A stretch of 64,000 nucleotides of DNA from assembly GCA_022702705.1 (NCBI GenBank), contig CM040434.1:22672001-22736000 (forward strand), in the 5' to 3' direction. Shown here piece by piece: positions 55,451-64,000 of this stretch. Source of the stretch: Papilionanthe hookeriana x Papilionanthe teres. Lineage: Eukaryota > Streptophyta > Magnoliopsida > Asparagales > Orchidaceae. Numbering within the stretch: the stretch's first letter is position 1; each line of letters starts with the position of its first letter. The notes beneath the pieces are model-generated. The model had not been told where the DNA came from. It ran no database searches and saw only the letters and a program-made list of their open reading frames with translations. The translations under genes were made by a program, and so were the position numbers.

Positions 55451-55788
55451 ACAAACATTTCCATCAAGCTAGAGAGGAAACCGATAACGATTCAAAGCAA
55501 GTTAGCACAAGTAAAACCAATCTTTCCTTTCATCATTTACCTTTTTCTTTTAAAGAATCTTATGAAAATGTAAAATTAAGAAAGAAGGAGCCAAGTCAAC
55601 AATTATGCCATGGAATGAATCTACTCCGACATCAACCATCAAGCAACCATAGAAATTAAGAAGTTAAGATGATTCCCACTTGTTATGAAGCACCAAAGGA
55701 AGGCTAAACCAAGTTTTGAAAAGATTTGGGCAGCACCTCCCTCTCCTTTTTCAATTTTTGGCCAACACCAAAAATGAGGAAAAAAGAG

Positions 55789-55803
55789 GCTATTTTATAG
55801 CCA
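55789..55803 (-). promoter_or_regulatory. TATA box, probable E4 LTR promoter
   Basis: The sense strand reads GGCTATAAAATAGCC, a canonical TATA sequence within a palindrome, oriented toward the E4 PBS. Confidence 0.45.
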
Positions 55804-57138
55804 AATTAAGAGGAAGAGAGTGGGAAAGAAGGCACCTAACATACCTTTGGTTAAATAACAATGTTTTAGAAGAATGTAGCCTTTAAACCATTCTTAAGGT
55901 GATGGAGATGAAATAAAATAAGTGGAGAAGTGACCAGAGCTTGGAGACAATGATGGATGGCAACCATTGATGGGATTAAAGGTAAGGGGAGAGAGACCAA
56001 GCCTTGGAGAAGAAGCAAAGAGGGAGGAGGTGATCCACTTTTTGATATTTATACTTACAACTGTGATATTAAAATTTAGCAAAGGTACCAAAAACTTGAT
56101 CCGCACTGAATATATTCTGACAATTCTGTTATGGATTTTATGATTTATATTGTGGATACTACGCAAGTATACGTATCGTTATCAAGTAATATAGGGCTCT
56201 AATGGATTCCTAGATATCGATCCCACAGGGAAGTTAGAAAATTTCAAAGACAAATTAAATTAAACTTACTTACTAATCTAGTATATGGAAATTAAGAAGA
56301 CTTAAACTAAAATAAACTAATGCTTAAGGTTATTTATAATATTTCATAAAAGTATCTTTCTCCTTGTTTTAGAGAATTAAGTGAATGAAGAATTAAATAA
56401 GTTTTTAATTATATTGTGCCAAATAGGAGCATTCCTATTCTTTATCCTTTAGTCCATGTGAAAAGAACATTGACTAGTGTTATGTTTTATTATTGAATCT
56501 GTGGTTAGGCTAGGAGGATACCGACTGCCACTTCAGAGCCCCCACGTTCCCCTCGCCTGAGGGCTAACATCTACACTTCAGCTCTCAAATAATAAGACCA
56601 AATTGAATATTTTAGTCTGTCACACTAAAATGTCCAATTCTATGCCCAATAGTTAATATTTCCCTATTTATTTGCACCCTCCTTCCAAGGCTTTTGACTT
56701 CCCTAAATCTTGGATGTAATCTTTACTATAGTTGATATTTCAACATATTTAACAAATCAATTGGCCAGATTGAAAGTAAATTAAGATTTAAGTTAAAGAT
56801 TAGCACAATTTCTATTTTCATGTTTTTAGGCACAGTTACTTTAATTTCTTCATTTCACGAAATCTCAATAACAAGGAGAAAGACTAAGGAAACTACTCAG
56901 AATTCATGGGAAAAATAACACAAAGCATGGATTTCATTAAAGTTAACAAACAAATAACAAATATACTTATTTCAATTCTTCTTCCCAAGCAGATTCTTGA
57001 AGTTCCTTTGACTCTTCCTTCCAGTACATCACACCAAAACTATAAACACTTAATCTACTCACTCAAACGACTCTTAAGTTACACTTAACTTCCACACAAA
57101 TGACAAAAACTGACACACTGACTGACTAGAATTCTTCT

Positions 57139-57148
57139 CTATTTATAG
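57139..57148 (-). promoter_or_regulatory. TATA box in A2 LTR
   Basis: Sense CTATAAATAG, a strong match, 79 bp downstream of the dyad block. Confidence 0.6.
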
Positions 57149-57226
57149 AAGGGGTCAAATCTCCAAAGGTTGCTTAAGAACCTCTTCAAAAAGCGTCCAG
57201 GTTCAATGTATTTTGGCTCTTTTCAA

Positions 57227-57412
57227 CTGTCTCGCCGTCGGCGGCTCGATCTCTTCGTCGGCGGGCTTCTAGAAGATGGGCTAACCGCGCGGTCTCACTG
57301 TCGGCGGGCTCGATCTCGCCTTCAGCGAGCTTCTTATAATATATTAAAAATCCTTCGGGAAAAACTCGTCTTCGGCGGTCTAAATCTCGCCGTCGGCGGG
57401 ACAGATTAATTT
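57227..57412 (-). promoter_or_regulatory. GC-rich palindrome block in A2 LTR
   Basis: Several copies of the imperfect palindrome CTCGCCGTCGGCGGG / TCTCGCCTTCAGCGAG in AT-rich LTR sequence, upstream of the TATA box. The same motif occurs at 60428-60545 and 62236-62350. Confidence 0.55.
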
Positions 57413-57575
57413 TCATCAAATTGAGTCCTTTTGCTCCAAATTTGCTTCTTTTGTGCTTTTTGCCTTCAGTACTTATAAATCTTCAATCATGCAATAAAAC
57501 AAAGAAAATACCTTTCTTTAAAGTGCAATTTCATTAAAATTGGTATGAAATTCTTAATATATTTTCTAGTGATCA

Positions 57576-57590
57576 AATTCCCCCAGAATT
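57576..57590 (-). other. Polypurine tract of A2
   Basis: Sense CTGGGGGAATT, directly before the LTR start. Purine-rich and typical of Athila. Confidence 0.65.
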
Positions 57591-57983
57591 AATTATTACT
57601 TATCCTCAAGTAATTTAGATAAAAGTAAATGATTATTTTATAGTAAAGTTTTAATTCAATAATACTTTGAATTTGATTAAAATAAGTATTATAGTAAAGT
57701 TTAATAGAAATATTTTTAAAATAATTAAACTAATTCTATAGATATAAGGCTATTTAGTTCTCAAGTTTTAAGACTTCTAGTCTTCTATTAATTTTAAGAA
57801 TAACTATATTTTTCAATCATTAAACTACTTAAGATATTTAGATGATTGGAATTTCATGAAAACACTACTTAGTAAAATACTAATTCATATATATAAGTTC
57901 AGAAATGTAATTGAAGTTTAGCCCTTTAGGTTGATTCAAATGAAGCCAATTTTTTACAAGGCATCTCCTCAAGTTTCTCCTTA

Positions 57984-58022
<39 letters not shown>

Positions 58023-58914
58023 CTTGGATTGATTTTCAATCTTCTCTTCTTTTTTAATTATTTTTTTAAGTGAGGATCACTATTTTTGGTTAGCCTGTTA
58101 ATATTTTTGAACTTCATTTTCCTCTTCCTAAATTCGAAACTAGAAACATTTACTTCTCTTATATATATTTTAAAGCCTTTACTTCATTGAGTTTCAATCT
58201 TTTTCTATCTCTACTAAATATTTAAGAATTTCATATTTGAAAATATAGTTTTCTTTACTTTAAATAGTTAATTATATTCTTATTCTCTTATACTAAATAT
58301 CCTTAATCTAAAAATTAGTTAATCATTAAAAGTATTTCTTTTAACTTTCTATAATATTTAAATAAATCAAATCTAGTTTACTGAATTAAAATTACTTCAA
58401 AAAATCATTTTATAATTATTTTGAAAATATAAATTGAGAACAGTTTAATAATTAAGTTTATATTTTTCCCTTCCCCGAACTTAGATTTTTCTATCTATCT
58501 ATAAAGGGTGAAAAGGAAATAAACTGTAAGATTTAAATCATACCTGAAAGCTTTAGGTATTTCTTCTTTTTGAAGTTCTGCAGGCTTTTTCCATTACTTA
58601 ATTAACCTGTACTGTTAGTATTTTTCTATACACCAAATATTAAAGAAAGTGTTGGGTAAAGAAGTTTAACACAATACTACCACATTTTATACTAACATAT
58701 TATACTACATCCACATATATTTACTAATTCAATCCAAAGTTACAATAGCAGTCTGAAAACATTAACAATTTAAAAACTCTTTAACTTTAAAACAATCTAC
58801 ACTACATCATAATCAAATTCATAAAAGAAAACATCAATACTAAAATCTAAAACAACAAACAAACGATAACAAGATCAGAGTCTATAACTAAACAAGTAAA
58901 TATAGCATCTAATC
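57591..58914 (-). other. 3' untranslated region of A2
   Basis: AT-rich, no ORF, with an (AT)n run at about 57984-58020. Nothing else recognised. Confidence 0.6.
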
Positions 58915-60075
58915 TTATGTATCAAAGTCCCAAACTATATCATCATTTCCTTGATCAGTGGATGGATTAGGCTGATAATGAGTATATTGGGGGCACTCAG
59001 GAAATACAACATCAAGCTCTCCACTCCAATAAAGATTTTCATCATCATAATAGGCTATCTCATACTCTGAATGTCTTTGGAGATACTCACTGTCATAATC
59101 ATGTCTTCTTTCCAAGCTTCCAATTCTCTGATCAATATGCTCCAGTTATTCTTCTATTTTCTCAAAACTTTTCCTCTATAAAGTCATCTCATTCATCAAA
59201 TCTTGAAGGGTAGGAGTAATGTAGGGAGGAGGGTCATAACTGGTAGAGGGAATATCTCTTCTTGAAGACGGTACATAGCTCCTTGTTCAGATCTCCATCC
59301 TTCATGGGATTCATATTTTTTAATATTAGCTAGAGTAATGGGTTTCATAGGTTCCACCCATTCCTCATCATCTCTTGCCTCTACCCCAGATAATTGGCAG
59401 AGTGCATAGATAAGACCAGGATGTCCTAGCCCTCCTCAACTTTCACTTCTTGATGTGGCTAATATATTCTTATAAATTATACTTCCCACATTAATACTTT
59501 TTTGGTTCTGAATACAGAAATTCAGAACTGCTTTATCTCTTGTTACCTCACTATGGTGGTAAGTAGGTAACAATGTAGAACAAATAAAATAATGTCAAGC
59601 TTTAGATGATGCATTCAACATAGAAAGATGGAAGTTTACCCGTTCTCGCTGCTTCATTTTCCAATCTCCTTTCCAGTCAGTGAGAAAGTCGATCACCTCT
59701 TCCAGTGGTCCTTCCATAGTTTCAAAAGTTTCATACTCTCTGGTGTAGGTGTCTCTTACCTCGTAATAAGCATTTATTCTTGCAGCGCTGAATTCCAAAA
59801 AAAAATCCTCTAACCTTAACCGGTGCATCTTCAGCCTGTGTCAGGTTAGCATAGAATTCTTTTACCACTTCCACAGCGGCTCTGTTGGTTATGAAACAGA
59901 AATTTTCCCATCCTCTTTCTTTAATTATTCGCTCCACTTCACCTCCAGGACTTTTGAAAACTCGATCTTGAATGCATGTTCTGGCTTGAATATTGTGAAA
60001 ATATCTTGATTGTGCCCTTGCATTCACAAAAAGAGTTTCGTCGTAATCCACTCTTCTCTTTTGACGTGGAGCCAT
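58915..60075 (-). pseudogene. env-like ORF 2 (putative plant transposon protein type), A2
   Basis: From MAPRQKRRVDYDETLFVNAR at 60075. Recognisable family pieces: IIKERGWENFCFITNRAAVE, VVKEFYANLT, EFSAARINAYYEV, DWKGDWKMKQRERVNFHLSM, then around 59410-59440 GLGHPGLIYALCQLSGVEAR, and an acidic end (YDDENLYWSGELDVVFPECP, WDFDT). This is the classic uncharacterised domain seen in Athila ORFs and in many annotated plant 'transposon proteins'. Frameshifts near 59800 and stops between 58915 and 59590 break it. No signal peptide or membrane helix is evident to me, so 'env-like' is only positional. Confidence 0.75.
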
Positions 60076-60427
60076 TTTTCGATCTGTGAAATTCACAAAA
60101 ATTCTTAACTAAACTTCTAAATATTACCAAGATGGCTTCCAATAGTCACTAAAATCAATCTAAATCAAGTTTCATGAATTTCTTCTAATTCATTTCTTCT
60201 CATTTCGAATTTTTCCAAAATTTCTCAATGTAGAAGAAATTCATGGTGAAAATTAAAAATTTTTACATAGGAGTGAAGCTCTTACCGAGGGAAGATAAAA
60301 TCCGGCATCAAAATGTGTTGAAATCGCTTCAAATCCAAGATTCCACAAGCCCTAGGTCGGTTTTTTTAAGTTTTTGAAGAGGGAGACGATGAATAGTGTC
60401 GGTTGACCAGTCAAATAAAGGATATTT

Positions 60428-60545
60428 CGCGATCTCGTTGTCGGCGAGAAATTTCTCACCGTCGGCGAGCTAATTAATTCACCAAGGCCAAACTTTCGGG
60501 AAAATCTCACCGTCGGCGGGATTTCTCTCGCTGTCGACGAGGTTT
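60428..60545 (-). promoter_or_regulatory. GC-rich palindromes upstream of env-like ORF 2
   Basis: Four copies, for example TCTCACCGTCGGCGAG and TCTCGCTGTCGACGAG (plus strand), about 350 bp before the ORF 2 start. The matching TATA position holds only CTTAAAAAAACC (60363-60373), a weak box. Confidence 0.45.
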
Positions 60546-60939
60546 CTGAAAATTTAATGTTTTTAAAATTTTCAATTATATTCTACTTAGATTAAGCCTT
60601 GTTCATTATTTCGGTCACTAAATTTAATATATTTATTATTTTTTTTATTAAGATTAGATACTAACATATAAATTCACACAACATAAACATTATAACTTTA
60701 TAAATGAAAACCATGAACTTACAAACTTCAAACACTACATAACTAACAATTTACTTATCAAATTAACCCAAACACATCTAACTCAGCATTGCAATCCACA
60801 CCACGATACTCTAAATGCTGAGACTAAATAAACAACATACAATCTCATCTAAACTGATATTATCTACGTAAAGTTCAAACTAAATCAAAAACTAAATTCA
60901 CATTAACACACATACATATAATATGAATAGAAATCTCTG

Positions 60940-62096
60940 CTACTCATCTGAATCTGAACTGTTCTCTTCTCTGATGTTTCCAATAGAACATAGGTGCACA
61001 AATAAATTATAGAAAGGCCTGAAAGGGAATTCTACAGTAGAATCTTCTTCAATCCACCCTTTCTGTCTTAATAGTCGTATAAAACTTGCCTCCAGGTGTC
61101 CTGTATGGCCAAAGTGCTCATTCATTATCCAATCGATGTGATTGAATAAATCAGAGATATTATCAATAGAATTCATCACAGTCTCTAATTCCATCTCCAA
61201 TCCTTTAAGTTTCCGTAAAATGAGGTTCATTCTATCAGTCAGGGGTTTAACTAAATGATTGTTTTGGGATGCTTGATTAGAAATAATTACTGCATCATCA
61301 TTATTATCTAATGTAGGAAACATATCTGTCGGATCTAATGGTTTCCAAGGCAATAGCACTTTTTCCCAAGCTTTGTAGGAAACTTGGTACTAACTACATA
61401 AAGCAAATGTAGTTGATGGGTGTCCAAGTCCATGAATTGATCCATGCACAATTAATCATAATGTAAACTTCACAATAATAGATCCAACATCAATAGGCAA
61501 GCTAGATTGAATACAGTAATTTAAGATTGTGCATTCCTTCGAAACTTTGTTTACCCTCATAGTGGGTAATAACTTTGATGAAATAAAGAAATGCCAATTC
61601 TTTAAGACGGGGTTAAGAAGTGACACAGAAAAACTAACATACCCGTCTTCTCGTAATTCCCAATCATCAGGTTCGTCGGTCAAATATTTGTAGATCTCAT
61701 TCATGTTGTATCTTGTAGGAACAAAATTTGAATAGTGGAAAACAGGAGTATTCTCAATCGAGTATAATTCATTTATCCGAGTATGAGTGAAAGTTACCCA
61801 TCTGCCTCTTACGTAAACACTTCCATTATGGATCACATGCAGATTAGAGTAGAATTCTTTGACTACTGGGATGACTAAGTAGATGTGGTATAGCAGAATA
61901 CCTCCCAATGTCGCTGAACAATCATTTCTTCAATTGATGTTTTTGAATTCTTCGCTCCTCTGTTTAGGAATCCTCTTTCCTTAATCTGTCGTTTCTTCAT
62001 CAAAACCTTGTTAAATAGTCGCTGAGCCTCAGAACTGACGAACTTTCGTCTATTAAAAACTACAGATTTTGTGGTTTCAAGTAGTTTGGAGGCCAT
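60940..62096 (-). pseudogene. env-like ORF 1 (plant transposon type), A2
   Basis: Starts MASKLLETTKSVVFNRRKFV at 62096; ERGFLNRGAKNSKTSIEEMI, VQRHWEVFCYTT, VVKEFYSNLHVI, VYVRGRWVTFTHTRINELYS, WELREDGYVSFSVSLLNPVL, NWHFFISSKLLPTMRVNKVS and YCIQSSLPIDVGSI are readable. Two frames (61875-62096 and 61456-61908) give the N-terminal two-thirds; 60940-61359 is a helical, Asp/Asn-rich tail. A1 has the same ORF at 1-379. It is a paralogue of ORF 2, sharing the VVKEFYxNL and ARINxxY layout, which suggests duplication within the element. Confidence 0.75.
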
Positions 62097-62165
62097 AATA
62101 AATTGTTTTGGAGGGACTCTAGTCGTTTCTAAGGAAGAAGATGGTATAAAAATGAAGTTTTAAAT

Positions 62166-62177
62166 GTTTTATATAGA
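62166..62177 (-). promoter_or_regulatory. TATA box upstream of env-like ORF 1 (A2)
   Basis: Sense CTCTATATAAAACA, a canonical TATA box about 70 bp before the ATG and 59 bp after the dyad block. Position and sequence fit an internal promoter. Confidence 0.6.
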
Positions 62178-62235
62178 GAAATTCCCTTAGAACCGTCCAA
62201 ACCACAAAATAACTCACAAAAACTACTTTTGAACT

Positions 62236-62350
62236 ATCTCGCCGTCAGCGGTAATGATCTCGCCGTCGGCGGGATAGTTAATTAATTTAAACTGAAATTG
62301 GGCGTGTTGATCTCACTGTCGGCGAGATCGATCTCGCCGTCAGCTAGATT
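62236..62350 (-). promoter_or_regulatory. GC-rich palindromes upstream of env-like ORF 1 (A2)
   Basis: Two pairs of imperfect palindromes; the best reads GATCTCGCCGACAGTGAGAT C in sense. Same family as the A2 LTR block. Confidence 0.55.
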
Positions 62351-62510
62351 AGGTAAATTGCCCAATTTTTTGCTCTGGTTCGAATATTTTCTGATTTCTT
62401 TGTATAGATTCAAATTTGTGATGAATCTAAAAAGTAAAATGAGTAGAATTCATTCTATATTTTAAATTTTCAATAACTTAAATAAATAGATCATAATTAA
62501 TAACTACTAT

Positions 62511-62555
62511 GGGTTGCCTCCCATTAAGCGCTTGGTTTAACGTCGTCAGCCCGAC
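62511..62555 (-). other. Conserved 44-nt block between pol and env-like ORF (A2)
   Basis: Near-identical to 799-842 in A1, with AAGCGCTT at its centre. Confidence 0.6.
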
Positions 62556-62587
62556 CTAAATTATTTAGTAATCAGGTTGACTGAGCA

Positions 62588-63760
62588 TTAAAACCTCTTT
62601 AAAATTGGTCTTATTCCTTCAAAATAAGGTTTTAATCTGTGTTCGTTTACTTTAAATCTATGCCCAATTTTTGGATCTTCAATTTCTATATTTCCATATG
62701 AAAATATTTGAGTTATAGTGAATGGCCCTAACCATCGAGATTTCAATTTCCCAGGAAATAATTTTAATCTTGTATTATAAAGAAAAACTTCTTGTCCTGG
62801 CTCAAAATTCTTCCGGTTAATCTTCTGATCATGCCATAATTTCATTTTTTCTTAATAAATTCTATCATTATGATAAGATTCATTTCTTAATTCATCTAAT
62901 TCATTCAATTGCAATAATCTCTTCTCACCAGCTTCTTTCAGATTGTAATTAAATTCTTTAATTGCCTAATAAGCTTTATGTTCTAATTCAACTGGTAAGT
63001 GGCAAGTCTTTCCATAAATAAGCCTGTAAGGAGTCATTCCAATCGGAGTTTTATAAGCAGTCTTGTATGCCCATAATGTCTTCTCTAGTCTTATAGTCCA
63101 ATCCAATCTATTAGGGTTTACAATCTTTTCTAAAATATGTTTAATCTCTCGATTAGAAACTTCAGCTAATCCACTGGTTTGTGGATGATAAGCAGTTGAT
63201 ATCTTATGAATAATGTTAATTTTTTTTACTAGTTTGTGAATATATTTATTTCTAAAATGAGAACCTCCGTCAGTGATAATCACTCTTAGCATTCCAAATC
63301 TAGTAAAAATATTTTTCATTAGAAACTTTGAAACACTCTTAGCGTCACATCGAGGTAAAGCTTGTCCTTTAATCCATTTAGAAACATAATCAACAGCAAC
63401 TAATATATATAAATTTCCAAATGAAGGAACAAATGGTCCCATAAAATCTAATCCCCAAACATCAAAAATTTCAACTTTTAATATAAAATTTAGAGGCATT
63501 TCATTTCTTCTAGATATATTTCCTACTCGTTGGCATCTATCGCAAGTTTTTATGTATCTATAAATGAATCTAAAAAGAGTAGGCCAATAAAATCCAGATT
63601 CTAAAATTTTATAAGCAGTTTTATCTGTTCCAAAATGTCCTCCAAAATCAGAATCATGACATTTCTGAATTATTTGTTCTGTTTCTTCATAAGGCACGCA
63701 TCTTCTAATTATAAGATCCTTACATTGCTTATATAAATATGTTTCATCCCAAAATTATGT
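62588..63760 (-). pseudogene. Integrase (A2)
   Basis: Zinc-binding part CHDSDFGGHFGTDKTAYKIL ... KTCDRCQRVGN (H, H, C, C), catalytic D in WGLDFMGP, D in TDGGSHFRNK and E in LAEVSNREIK, then LWAYKTAYKTPIGMTPYRLI, and the C-terminal FEPGQEVFLYNTRLKLFPGK, WLGPFTI and VNEHRLKPYFEG. A TAG at the tryptophan of HKAY(W)AIKE (just below 62966) and a TAA before EKMKLW (near 62846) split it; otherwise the domain is open. The TAG is in the same codon as in A1. Confidence 0.9.
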
Positions 63761-63879
63761 TTTAGCATCATGAATGAATTTTTTTTGTTGTTGCAAAGTT
63801 AACATAGGTGGTAAAATATCACTTACAATATAATTTACTATATCAGCATACTATGGTATTTTCCACTCATTTATATTAT

Positions 63880-64000
63880 ATAATTGCCCATCAGGAAAAT
63901 TATCAGTAATTTGATTATCAGTATCAGATAATTCATTATATTCTAGCCTTGATAAATGATCTGCTATTTGATTATCAGTTCCCTTTTTGTTAATGATTTC
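63880..64000 (-). pseudogene. End of RNase H domain (A2), cut by window edge
   Basis: Reads KKGTDNQIADHLSRLEYNEL followed by SDTDNQITDNFPD, the conserved end of the Athila RNase H domain and linker to integrase. Confidence 0.75.

Larger units (their letters stand above)
48832..56096 (-). mobile_element. Element E4: distant Tat-type relative, 5' part
   Basis: From E2's edge to A2's LTR: gag C-terminal fragment, ORF1, leader, tRNA-Arg-like PBS, then an LTR that starts at 50478 and probably reaches past the TATA box at 55789. The capsid part of gag is deleted between 49257 and 49309. Protein similarity to E2 is clear but low, so it is another family of the same lineage. The right boundary is uncertain. 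Confidence 0.7.
51741..56096 (-). repeat. Probable rest of E4 LTR: repeat-rich, non-coding
   Basis: No gene. Contents: a segment with ATATATCCC (52089-52098), GAGCCCATAAGGGGCCAAAA repeats of about 22 bp (53000-53095), a T/C tract (53393-53500), a 61-bp tandem array (53860-54320), a degenerate array of about 110-130 bp (54330-55450) and a TATA box (55789-55803). Assignment to the E4 LTR rests on position, on the lack of another element boundary and on the TATA box pointing the right way. Confidence 0.45.
56097..57575 (-). repeat. LTR of A2, 1.5 kb
   Basis: Sense ends TGATCACTAG and GCGGATCA, length 1,479 bp, related to the A1 LTR. A polypurine tract lies on its 5' side, so it is a 3' LTR. On its other side, at the same offset as in A1, stands TTTTTGGTACCTTTGC, resembling a decayed tRNA-Asp PBS. 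Confidence 0.85.
56097..64000 (-). mobile_element. Element A2: Athila-like retrotransposon with two env-like ORFs
   Basis: Minus-strand order from the right edge: RNase H end, integrase, conserved 44-nt block, env-like ORF 1, env-like ORF 2, 3' UTR, polypurine tract, 3' LTR. A relative of A1 with the same order. Gag, protease and RT lie beyond the window. Confidence 0.9.

Overview
This 64 kb window is plant nuclear DNA made almost entirely of decayed, nested LTR retrotransposons. I see no host protein gene, rRNA or tRNA. Signs of a plant are Ty3/gypsy elements of the Athila and Tat/Ogre types, primer binding sites resembling the 3' ends of tRNA-Asp and tRNA-Arg, a second archaeal-type RNase H in the Tat polyprotein, plant-transposon env-like ORFs, and CpG loss in older copies. 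The species cannot be told. A 500-base run of N (28059-28558) marks a scaffold gap.

Layout. (A1) 1-8006, minus: Athila-like element with env-like fragment, broken pol and gag, PBS and 5' LTR. 8007-8143: a scrap of Ty1/copia pol. (E1) 8144-19647, minus: Tat-type element with a 6.8 kb 3' LTR, 3' UTR tandem repeats, an extra ORF carrying an AlkB-type dioxygenase domain, and integrase. It is deleted between gag and integrase and interrupted by E3. (E3) 19648-28058, plus: Tat element with a 7.3 kb 5' LTR, PBS, leader and ORF1, cut by the gap. (E2) 28559-48831, minus: the most complete Tat element, with the start of its 3' LTR, 3' UTR repeats, AlkB ORF, pol, gag, ORF1, PBS and 7.5 kb 5' LTR. It is inserted into E4. 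(E4) 48832-about 56096, minus: a more distant Tat relative with gag fragment, ORF1, PBS and a long repeat-rich LTR. (A2) 56097-64000, minus: second Athila-like element with LTR, two env-like ORFs and integrase, running off the right edge.

Two systems stand out. First, both Tat elements with a preserved 3' half (E1, E2) carry, after integrase, an ORF of about 480 codons ending in an ALKBH9/10-like Fe(II)/2-oxoglutarate dioxygenase domain with its HxD...H...R residues still readable. The plant relatives remove N6-methyladenosine from RNA, so these elements may demethylate their own transcripts. Second, in both Athila-like elements a block of paired GC-rich palindromes followed 59-80 bp later by a TATA-like box occurs in the LTR and again just upstream of the env-like ORF. 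This suggests that the LTR promoter design was reused as an internal env promoter.

In a working element the parts would act as follows: the LTR drives a genomic RNA primed by tRNA at the PBS, gag packages it, protease/RT/RNase H/integrase copy and insert it, and the post-pol ORFs (AlkB in Tat, env-like in Athila) add accessory functions. Nearly all ORFs here have stops or frameshifts, so most are labelled pseudogenes.
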